From an uncultured Opitutales bacterium (GTDB lineage: Bacteria; Verrucomicrobiota; Verrucomicrobiia; Opitutales; Intestinicryptomonadaceae), in assembly GCA_900552245.1 (NCBI GenBank), contig URYY01000021.1, positions 1 to 20,743 of the forward strand: a stretch of 20,743 nucleotides of DNA, in the 5' to 3' direction. Below are positions 15,147 through 20,743 of this stretch, one piece after another. The notes under the pieces are model-generated. The model ran no database searches, was not told the origin of the DNA, and was given only the letters and a program-made list of their open reading frames with translations. Made by a program: the position numbers and the translations under genes. How positions within the stretch are numbered: the stretch's first letter is position 1; the number at the start of each line of letters is the position of its first letter.

Positions 15147-16049
15147 TTAGAAGCCCATGCTTACAGAACCGCCACCCCACAGGAGCTGTTCGTTGTCGCT
15201 GCCATAACCTTCGGGGCTGTTGTTGTTTGCAGCCCAGCGAATGCCTATAGAAGCTCTGCACATGTCATTGATTTTCCAAACCAAATCAGCGCTTGCGCCT
15301 ACGTAGCTGTAGCTATTTGTGCTTCCATGCCAACCGGTTTCGTCCTTGTAGCGGTCGGATGTCGAATAGCCGTAGTAGAGGCTGGATTCAACGGACAAGA
15401 AGTCCATATCCTCACCCAAGAACCACTTGGAAACGGGAGCCGAAGCAGAAACTGCGAGCTCTATGGTATTTGCGTGCAAATCCAAGTCATAATAGTAGTA
15501 GAAGCTTGGAGTTATTGCCAAGTCGGCAAATACCGAAGATACCTTTGACAGAACTGCCGAAGTGTCGTATGCAACGCCAACCTTAAGTTCGTTTGTAGCT
15601 AGGCCAATGTGGCTGCTGGTGTACCAGTAGTGAGTATAGCCCGCATCAAACGTAAAACCGGCGATGGAGTATGTAGCGCCCAAATTGAAGTCGATTTCAT
15701 TGGAGTCATCGCTTTCAAATGGAGTCGTGGACCAAACGCTAGCATAAACTCCGAGAGCATCCGTCAAAGCGTAACCGAGCGCTATTTCAGGCTGGATTGA
15801 GCTGTCGGAAATCTTGATACCACGGAATACGTAGCTGCTTTCGTAGCCAACGGTTACCGATGCCGAGAACTTCTCTAGTGACGGAGTCAAAATATCGTCC
15901 ATCATTGAGGAAGAGCTCTGCTGTGTTGCGGCAGCCGGCTGAGCCGCCGCCGGAGCAGCTGCTACGGGAGCCGAATTCTGCGCGAATGACATTGAGCAAA
16001 GCATTGCTGCAACGCTCGTGATTATAGTAGTTTTTAACGTTTTATTCAT
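15147..16049 (-). CDS. Porin-like outer-membrane beta-barrel protein (TorF/Gcw_chp-like)
   Basis: A 300-aa protein with a signal peptide (MNKTLKTTIITSVAAMLCSMSFAQ), an Ala/Pro/Gln-rich linker (about 27-50), then a beta-barrel with alternating hydrophobic strands and a C-terminal Phe (SVSMGF), as expected for BAM-assembled barrels. The segment VTVGYESSYVFRGIKISDSSIQPEIALGY resembles the start of TIGR02001/Gcw_chp 'TorF putative porin' proteins. In several proteobacteria such genes sit next to glnK-amtB, which fits the arrangement here and suggests passage of nitrogenous solutes across the outer membrane; that role is inference. The start is supported by AAAGGA just upstream. It follows amtB after a 156-nt gap containing a strong inverted repeat. 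Confidence 0.75.
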   Translation of the reverse strand: MNKTLKTTIITSVAAMLCSMSFAQNSAPVAAAPAAAQPAAATQQSSSSMMDDILTPSLEKFSASVTVGYESSYVFRGIKISDSSIQPEIALGYALTDALGVYASVWSTTPFESDDSNEIDFNLGATYSIAGFTFDAGYTHYWYTSSHIGLATNELKVGVAYDTSAVLSKVSSVFADLAITPSFYYYYDLDLHANTIELAVSASAPVSKWFLGEDMDFLSVESSLYYGYSTSDRYKDETGWHGSTNSYSYVGASADLVWKINDMCRASIGIRWAANNNSPEGYGSDNEQLLWGGGSVSMGF

Positions 16050-16093
16050 TTGTTAGTCCTTTATATAGGGATTATCTTTCCTATAGAAAAACA

Positions 16094-16190
16094 ATATCGG
16101 TAAATGTCGAGCAAAAAACCTTCATTTACCGATATCTAAGTTCATTTTTTTACTATTTCTCCTAACTTTATATGTCAGTTTATATCGGTA
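16094..16190 (-). promoter_or_regulatory. Three-segment hairpin region between amtB and the porin-like gene
   Basis: A perfect 13-bp inverted repeat, ATATCGGTAAATG (16094-16106) and CATTTACCGATAT (16123-16135), has a 16-nt loop and is followed on the minus strand by TTGTTTTTC, so it can serve as a terminator after amtB. A third copy, ATATCGGTA (16182-16190), lies closer to the amtB stop. In the transcript it can pair with the middle segment over 9 bp, excluding the terminator stem. The gap therefore has terminator/anti-terminator geometry. The alternative is a simple terminator plus a chance repeat, or a protein-binding site. Confidence 0.5.
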
Positions 16191-16205
16191 TCCTTTTTAC
16201 TCAAA

Positions 16206-17567
16206 CTATTCGCTCGAGAAGATCTGGAATCCGCTGTAAGCTTCCATACCGTGTTCGGATATGTCTAGGCCGCGTATCTCATCAAGTTCGCTTACTCTCA
16301 AACCTATAGTCTTCTTTATTAGGAAGAATATTACGCTTGCGAATACTAGCGATGCTGCAGCTACCGCGAGAACTCCTATAAGCTGTGTCACAAACGAGTG
16401 GTCGGGCGAGAATATGCCAACCGCGAGCGTTCCCCAAATGCCGCACATCAAGTGAACTGACAGAGCGCCAACAGGGTCGTCTATGTGAAGCTTATCAAAG
16501 AAGTAAACCGAGAATACCACTATAACACCGGCGATTATGCCAATCAAGCAAGCCGAAAGAACACTTACGCAATCCGCACCAGCCGTGATACCAACAAGAC
16601 CCGCCAAGCAGCCGTTGAGCATCATAGACAAATCAGGCTTCTTCTGAACTATCCACGATGTCGCCATTGCAGCCAATAGTCCGCAAGCGCCGCCGAGTGA
16701 AGTTGTAACGAATACGTACGCAACCATTATCGGATCAGCCGAGAACACGCTAGCGCCGTTAAATCCGAACCAACCGAACCAGAGTAGGAATACGCCGAGA
16801 GTTGCCAAGGCCATATTGCTGCCCATAATTGCATGGGTCTTTCCATTTATGTACTTACCCAAGCGCGGACCAACCATGATAGCTCCAACCAAAGCAGCCC
16901 AACCGCCTACGGAGTGTACGAATGTGGAACCTGCCAAGTCGTAGAAACCCATTTCCTTGAGCCAGCCGCCGCCCCAGCCCCAAGAACCTATGATTGTGTA
17001 CGCAAACGCGCAATACAAGATTCCGAACGCCAAGTAAGCGCTAAACTTAGTTCTTCCTGCAACAGCTCCCGAAACAATAGTTACTGCAGTTGCGCAGAAC
17101 ATCGCCTGGAAGATAAAGTCCGTCCAGTAAGAGTACAGACCGCCGTTGTAATCTATGCCTCCGGCAGCACCGGCCGGCGCCGAAACTCCGAAGTTAAACT
17201 CGGCCAACACTCCAGGAATAATCCAGTTGTCGCTGGGATACATTAGATTAAAACCAATTATTACGTAAGTCACCAAGCCGAGCGCGACAGTCAAAATATT
17301 CTTTGATAGAATGTTTACACTGTTCTTTGCTCGCGTGAGGCCCGTCTCAACCAGCGCAAACCCCGGATGCATTGCAAACACGAGAATTGTGCCAAGCAAA
17401 ATCCAAAGATTATTGACTGTGAACATCTCAGCCGAAATCTTTGAGACAGCCTCGGCCGCCTTTGGAGCTGCAGCTTCGGCCGCCTGCACCGGCTTTGCCG
17501 CCTCCTCCGCAAGGCAGTAGCCCGCGCTCATTAAACTTACAAGTAAAATCAAAAATTTTCTATACAT
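16206..17567 (-). CDS. amtB: Ammonium transporter AmtB with signal peptide
   Basis: A 453-aa inner-membrane ammonium channel of the Amt/MEP/Rh family. It has a cleavable signal peptide (MYRKFLILLVSLMSAGYCLA) and an Ala/Lys-rich linker before the first core helix at about residue 53. Conserved sites are Asp210 and His218 (FYDLAGSTFVHSVGG, same 8-residue spacing as Asp160/His168 of E. coli AmtB), WFGWFGFNGAS (263-273) and the second pore histidine His372 in LSVHLMCGIWGT. A GlnK partner is encoded just upstream (11-nt gap), the classical glnK-amtB pair. The start is supported by AGAAGGTGAG just before the ATG. Confidence 0.96.
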   Translation of the reverse strand: MYRKFLILLVSLMSAGYCLAEEAAKPVQAAEAAAPKAAEAVSKISAEMFTVNNLWILLGTILVFAMHPGFALVETGLTRAKNSVNILSKNILTVALGLVTYVIIGFNLMYPSDNWIIPGVLAEFNFGVSAPAGAAGGIDYNGGLYSYWTDFIFQAMFCATAVTIVSGAVAGRTKFSAYLAFGILYCAFAYTIIGSWGWGGGWLKEMGFYDLAGSTFVHSVGGWAALVGAIMVGPRLGKYINGKTHAIMGSNMALATLGVFLLWFGWFGFNGASVFSADPIMVAYVFVTTSLGGACGLLAAMATSWIVQKKPDLSMMLNGCLAGLVGITAGADCVSVLSACLIGIIAGVIVVFSVYFFDKLHIDDPVGALSVHLMCGIWGTLAVGIFSPDHSFVTQLIGVLAVAAASLVFASVIFFLIKKTIGLRVSELDEIRGLDISEHGMEAYSGFQIFSSE

Positions 17568-17578
17568 ACACTCACCTT

Positions 17579-17920
17579 CTAACCTATCGCTTCCCCGTCT
17601 GTCTCCTCAGTGCGTATCCTAATGCACTTCGGCAAATCCAGCACGAATATCTTGCCGTCGCCAATATGTCCGGTCTGCGCGCCCTTTATTATGGACCTTA
17701 TCGTCTTATCCAGATAGTCGTCGTTAACGGCAATCTCCAAGCGAATTTTTTTCAACAGATGAACTTCTATTTCGTTACCTCTGTAGTTCTCGGTATAGCC
17801 CTTTTGTCTACCGCAACCCAGCGCGTTCGTAACGGACATCTTGAAGATTTCATTCTTGAAGAGTTCCTTCTTTACAGAGCCCAACTGCTCCGGTTTGATG
17901 TATGCTATTATTAGTTTCAT
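17579..17920 (-). CDS. glnK: PII nitrogen-signalling protein GlnK (Tyr51 replaced by Ile)
   Basis: A 113-aa trimeric PII protein that senses ATP/ADP and 2-oxoglutarate and blocks AmtB. Landmarks are MKLIIAYIKPEQ, the T-loop GCGRQKGYTENYRGNEIEV (35-53), the B-loop AQTGHIGDGKIFVLDL and the C-loop RIRTEETDGEAIG. In place of the usual YRGAEY, the T-loop reads YRGNEI, so the tyrosine uridylylated by GlnD (Tyr51) is Ile; Tyr46 is kept. I chose the ATG at 17920, which starts at the family's usual first residue and has AAAGGA 6 nt upstream. A start at 17968 would place the coding region over the sigma-54 promoter. Confidence 0.95.
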   Translation of the reverse strand: MKLIIAYIKPEQLGSVKKELFKNEIFKMSVTNALGCGRQKGYTENYRGNEIEVHLLKKIRLEIAVNDDYLDKTIRSIIKGAQTGHIGDGKIFVLDLPKCIRIRTEETDGEAIG

Positions 17921-17962
17921 TTTGTGTCCTTTTTCCTTTTTTAAAAGAAGACGTATATAGCT

Positions 17963-17980
17963 GAGCAATAGCCGTGCCAG
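17963..17980 (-). promoter_or_regulatory. Sigma-54 (-24/-12) promoter of glnK-amtB
   Basis: The minus strand reads CTGGCACGGCTATTGCTC, matching the sigma-54 consensus YTGGCACG-N4-TTGCW in full. The invariant GG and GC are separated by exactly 10 nt. Transcription should start near 17953, giving a ~33-nt leader before the glnK ATG at 17920. A sigma-54 activator gene lies directly upstream. Confidence 0.93.
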
Positions 17981-18077
17981 TTTTTATCGAAGGCAAACGA
18001 CAAAATTTAATATTGTATTTATCAACAAGTTACACATAAAGGCCCCATAAAACGGCCATTAAAAGAAACATACAACT

Positions 18078-18087
18078 ACAAATTTGT
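18078..18087. promoter_or_regulatory. Putative enhancer site 1 (ACAAATTTGT dyad)
   Basis: A perfect 10-bp palindrome, ACAAATTTGT, is centred about 130 bp upstream of the predicted glnK start point. An identical copy is centred exactly 42 bp further upstream (four helical turns). Position and phasing are those expected for upstream activating sequences of a sigma-54 activator. It does not match the NifA consensus TGT-N10-ACA. Confidence 0.55.
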
Positions 18088-18118
18088 CGCCAAAGTAAGT
18101 CTGCCGGATAAAACAAAC

Positions 18119-18130
18119 GACAAATTTGTC
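18119..18130. promoter_or_regulatory. Putative enhancer site 2 (GACAAATTTGTC dyad)
   Basis: A perfect 12-bp palindrome containing the same ACAAATTTGT core as site 1, centred about 170 bp upstream of the predicted glnK start. Looser matches occur at 18164-18173 (ACAAATTCGT, in the loop of a hairpin) and 18283-18292 (ACAATTTTGT inside ATACAATTTTGTAT). Confidence 0.55.
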
Positions 18131-18140
18131 ATTCACCTCA

Positions 18141-18185
18141 GAAAAACAAAGCGGAGTGCCCATACAAATTCGTGGGCGCTCCGCT
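18141..18185 (-). terminator. Second strong hairpin downstream of the activator gene
   Basis: AGCGGAGTGCCCA (18150-18162) pairs with TGGGCGCTCCGCT (18173-18185), 13 pairs including one G-U, with a 10-nt loop. On the minus strand it is followed by TTTGTTTTTC. It lies about 135 nt beyond another complete terminator, so it is either a back-up terminator or the 3' end of a small RNA. Confidence 0.65.
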
Positions 18186-18313
18186 CTGTAACTTTAGATA
18201 TACAAACTAAAAACCTGAAAAAATCCGTATTTTGAGCCTATTTGCGCTAGATTAAACGCATTTGATTCATCAAAATAAAAATACAATTTTGTATGTAAGC
18301 TTTGCGGGCCCAT

Positions 18314-18344
18314 AAAAAAAGTGAGCGCAAAAGTGGCGCTCACT
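18314..18344 (-). terminator. Intrinsic terminator of the sigma-54 activator gene
   Basis: AGTGAGCGC (18320-18328) and GCGCTCACT (18336-18344) form a perfect 9-bp stem with a 7-nt loop, followed on the minus strand by T7. The stem overlaps the stop codon (18340-18342) of the activator gene. Confidence 0.88.
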
Positions 18345-19869
18345 TGTAAAGATCGGAACTTATGCCGAGTTTCTTCATTTTATAGAGAATTATTCGCGGA
18401 GTGGTATTCAAATACTTTGCGGCAGCAGTGGCATTCCCATTTTTCTCCTTCAAAGCCCCAACTATTATTTCTTTTTCAAAATTTGCGACTAAAGACTCAT
18501 AGTCAGCCTTACCATCGCTCTGTGGTAGTGCCGAGGACTGCTCCGTCTGCACAGTTTGTAGCGACGGCGGCAAGTTGTAGGCGCTTATCACATTGTCGGT
18601 GGTGTTCAAAACTGCATATTCCATACAGTTTTCAAGCTCCCTGACATTTCCCGGCCAGAAGTACGACGATATCATGTTTATAGCCGGCGTTGAAATTCGG
18701 GCTATGGACTTGCCATGTATGTTGTTGTACTTATTTAAAAAGTGCTCCGCAAGTATCATGATGTCCGACTTTCTATTCCTCAGAGCGGGCATGTATATGG
18801 GAAATACATTTAGCCTGTAATACAAGTCCTCCCTAAAGGTTCCCTGCTTCATCATCTCCTCGAGGTTTCTGCTCGTAGCCGCAATTAGCCTGACATCGAC
18901 TTTCCGCTCTTGCGAGCCCCCGACTCTAAAGAAGGTGTGCTCCTGAATAAAGCGCAAGAGTTTTAGCTGCATCACAAGGCTCAAGTCGCCAACCTCGTCC
19001 AAGAACAAAGTTCCGCCGTCTGCGAGCTCCGCCAGTCCGATTTTCCGACTTATGGCACCGGTGAAGGCGCCCTTTTCATGTCCGAAGAGCTCGCTTTCAA
19101 TAAGCCCCTCCGGAAGAGCCGCGCAGTTTACGGCAATAAAGGGCTTGTCGCGCCTGGGCGAGTTCTTCTGAATGGCTTTTGCCACAAGCTCCTTGCCAGT
19201 GCCAGACTCACCCCTTATCAAGACCGTGGCATTTGAGCCCGACACTTTTGCAATCATTGAGTAAACTTTTTGCATGCTCGCCGAATTTCCAATTATGTCG
19301 GACGGACGCAACTTGTTGTCCAGCTCAAGTTGCAACCTGCGGTTTTCAGCAACCAACCGCTCTCTCTCCTCAAAGGCGGTATAGCTTGCAAATATGGCCT
19401 CGGCCGATATGTTTGCTATCAGCTCAAGCAGGTGCAAATCAGCCTTCAAATCTGTCTGCGGCGTAACCTTTCTATCTATGGAAATAGTACCTATAACTTC
19501 ATCGTTATATATGACGGGCACACAGATAAAGGCCACATTTTTTTCGCCGCTTCTTGCTTTGGTGCGATTTAAAAAGTCCTTCTCCTTCGAGATGTCTGCA
19601 ATTATTCGCGATTTTCCGTCGCGGGCGACCATTCCGGTAACGCCCTCGCCTACTCTGTACATGCCTCGACCAACTTCCTCGTCGCTAAGCCCCTCGGAAG
19701 CTTCTATCACTAGCATATCGCCCTCCCGCAGCGTAAAGGTTCCGCGCAAGAGGCCCATCTCTACATGCAGTATGCTCAAGACCTCCTTCAACATAAGCGG
19801 AACCTCCCTGCGTTGGGCAATCAGGTGGCTTATCCTATTTAAAACCGCGATATCGACATTCTGACTCAT
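18340..19869 (-). CDS. NifA-like sigma-54 transcriptional activator (GAF-AAA+-FIS)
   Basis: A 509-aa enhancer-binding protein. The N-terminal GAF domain (about 20-165) contains YRVGEGVTGMVARDGKSRII and EKDFLNRT...FICVPV, a pattern typical of NifA/VnfA-class GAF domains. A Gln/Leu-rich linker follows (168-190). The AAA+ domain has Walker A GESGTGKE (220-227), GAFTGA (267-272), the sigma-54 contact loop, Walker B TLFLDE (287-292) and WPGNVRELEN (405-414). The C-terminal FIS-type HTH is at about 464-503 (NGNATAAAKYLNTTPRIILYKM). The cysteine cluster of oxygen-sensitive rhizobial NifA is absent. It starts 3 nt after gltD, so it is co-transcribed with glutamate synthase. The sigma-54 promoter of glnK-amtB immediately downstream is its obvious target. 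No nif structural genes are in the window, so I avoid the name nifA. Confidence 0.92.
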   Translation of the reverse strand: MSQNVDIAVLNRISHLIAQRREVPLMLKEVLSILHVEMGLLRGTFTLREGDMLVIEASEGLSDEEVGRGMYRVGEGVTGMVARDGKSRIIADISKEKDFLNRTKARSGEKNVAFICVPVIYNDEVIGTISIDRKVTPQTDLKADLHLLELIANISAEAIFASYTAFEERERLVAENRRLQLELDNKLRPSDIIGNSASMQKVYSMIAKVSGSNATVLIRGESGTGKELVAKAIQKNSPRRDKPFIAVNCAALPEGLIESELFGHEKGAFTGAISRKIGLAELADGGTLFLDEVGDLSLVMQLKLLRFIQEHTFFRVGGSQERKVDVRLIAATSRNLEEMMKQGTFREDLYYRLNVFPIYMPALRNRKSDIMILAEHFLNKYNNIHGKSIARISTPAINMISSYFWPGNVRELENCMEYAVLNTTDNVISAYNLPPSLQTVQTEQSSALPQSDGKADYESLVANFEKEIIVGALKEKNGNATAAAKYLNTTPRIILYKMKKLGISSDLYK

Positions 19870-19872
19870 AAA

Positions 19873-20743
19873 TTACACCTTGGCTCTCAGGTACTTGTCA
19901 ACAGATCTTGCGGCATCAAGCGCATTTGCGGCAGCTCGAACTACCAGAGACGGCCCGTTTATGGAATCTCCACAAGCAAAAACTCCGTCGGCGGAGCTCA
20001 TAAAGTCGGCCCCTACCTTCAGCATTCCCCTCTCGGAGAGCTCTAAGCCTAGTTCATCTACTAAGCCCTCTCTCTTAACTCCGGTAAAGCCCATGGAAAT
20101 TAGAACCAAATCCGCGTCGATTTTAAATTCGCTATCTTTGCGCAATGTCGGCTTCAGAGGCCTGCCCTCCTTTGAGAACTCCCAGTCGCAAAGAGAGGCC
20201 TTTAGAGACTTTACCTTGCCGTCCGAGCCCTCAAAAGACTGGCTCATTACGCTCCAGAGCCTCTCGCCACCCTCCTTGTGCGAGCTTGAAGTGCGCTTTT
20301 TGTACTCCCACATAGGCCATGGTGTCGAACTGTGGCGCTCTGCGGGCGGCTCCGGCATAATTTCAATCTGCACTACCTTCTTTGCGCCCTGGCGTATAGA
20401 TGTTCCGAGACAGTCGCTGCCCGTGTCGCCGCCGCCTATGATAAGCACATTTTTGTCTTTTGCAGAAATTGCCAAGCTCTGGCTCTCGCCGGAATTTACG
20501 CGATTTTGAGAACCCAAAAATTCCAAGGCAAAGTGTATGCCTCCAAGCTCCCTGCCGGGAATTTTCAAATCTCGCGGAGTCTGAGTGCCTATGCATATGC
20601 AAAGAGCGTCAAACTTTCTCCTTAAGTAGTCCGCCGATATGTCGCGCCCGATATCTACGCCGAGTTCAAACATTACACCGCGCTTTCTCAGAACATCAAT
20701 GCGGCGCTCCACTACCCATTTTTCGAGCTTAAAATCGGGAATG
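19873..20743 (-). CDS. gltD: Glutamate synthase small subunit, C-terminal part (N-terminus outside window)
   Basis: The minus-strand frame is open to the window edge, giving the last ~289 residues of a protein normally about 480 aa; the GTG at 20712 is internal. It begins IPDFKLEKWVVERRIDVLRKRGV, the segment before the second nucleotide-binding domain in GltD. It continues with CIGTQTPRDLKIPGREL, FLGSQNR, the Rossmann motif VLIIGGGDTGSDC and FACGDSINGPSLVVRAAANAL, the FAD-binding end. GltD passes electrons from NADPH to the GltB large subunit to make glutamate from glutamine and 2-oxoglutarate. It is followed after 3 nt by the activator gene, and gltB is probably upstream, to the right of the window. 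Confidence 0.93.
   Translation of the reverse strand, partial: IPDFKLEKWVVERRIDVLRKRGVMFELGVDIGRDISADYLRRKFDALCICIGTQTPRDLKIPGRELGGIHFALEFLGSQNRVNSGESQSLAISAKDKNVLIIGGGDTGSDCLGTSIRQGAKKVVQIEIMPEPPAERHSSTPWPMWEYKKRTSSSHKEGGERLWSVMSQSFEGSDGKVKSLKASLCDWEFSKEGRPLKPTLRKDSEFKIDADLVLISMGFTGVKREGLVDELGLELSERGMLKVGADFMSSADGVFACGDSINGPSLVVRAAANALDAARSVDKYLRAKV

Noticed and set aside
17921..17968. N-terminal extension of GlnK starting at 17968
   Set aside because: The extension would cover the sigma-54 -12 element and leader; the family starts at the later Met, which has its own ribosome-binding site.

Overview
The window most likely comes from a Gram-negative member of the Verrucomicrobiota (Opitutales-like). 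The main clues are two secreted proteins ending in VPEPST-helix-KRR (PEP-CTERM/exosortase sorting tags), a beta-barrel outer-membrane protein, hemicellulose/uronate CAZymes and sigma-54 nitrogen control. This is inference from gene content; no rRNA is present. No tRNA, rRNA or CRISPR array was seen.

Layout. (1) 1-628: a truncated ISL3-like transposase remnant on the minus strand, then AT-rich sequence without a convincing gene. (2) 629-2482 (+): a PEP-CTERM protein gene broken by an extra A in an A5 run, followed by an intact MORN-like lipoprotein gene. (3) 2658-6888 (-): two secreted polysaccharide-degrading enzymes, a heparinase II/III-like polysaccharide lyase and a GH67 alpha-glucuronidase, each followed by a terminator. 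(4) 7343-9518 (+): a large repetitive PEP-CTERM protein, broken by an in-frame TAA and by an extra A in an A5 run. (5) 9705-14239 (-): a tight four-gene run of SDR oxidoreductase, gpsA, an 11-repeat Sel1 protein and an Fsr-type MFS transporter. (6) 14285-14659 (+): the ribosome hibernation factor hpf, divergent from that run. (7) 15147-20743 (-): a nitrogen-assimilation block of gltD (partial), a NifA-like sigma-54 activator, glnK, amtB and a porin-like outer-membrane protein.

How the genes work together. The nitrogen block is the most coherent system. GltD (glutamate synthase small subunit) is followed after 3 nt by a GAF-AAA+-FIS activator carrying GAFTGA. Downstream, glnK-amtB begins at a near-perfect -24/-12 (sigma-54) promoter, CTGGCACGGCTATTGCTC. 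Upstream of it lie two identical ACAAATTTGT dyads exactly 42 bp apart, well placed to be enhancer sites for the adjacent activator. The encoded GlnK has Ile in place of the uridylylated Tyr51. Between amtB and the outer-membrane protein gene, three complementary segments could form mutually exclusive hairpins, an attenuator-like arrangement.

The points most worth a second look are that promoter/enhancer/regulator module, the GlnK substitution, the attenuator-like intercistronic region, and the matching GAAAAATG frameshift lesions in two separate PEP-CTERM genes.
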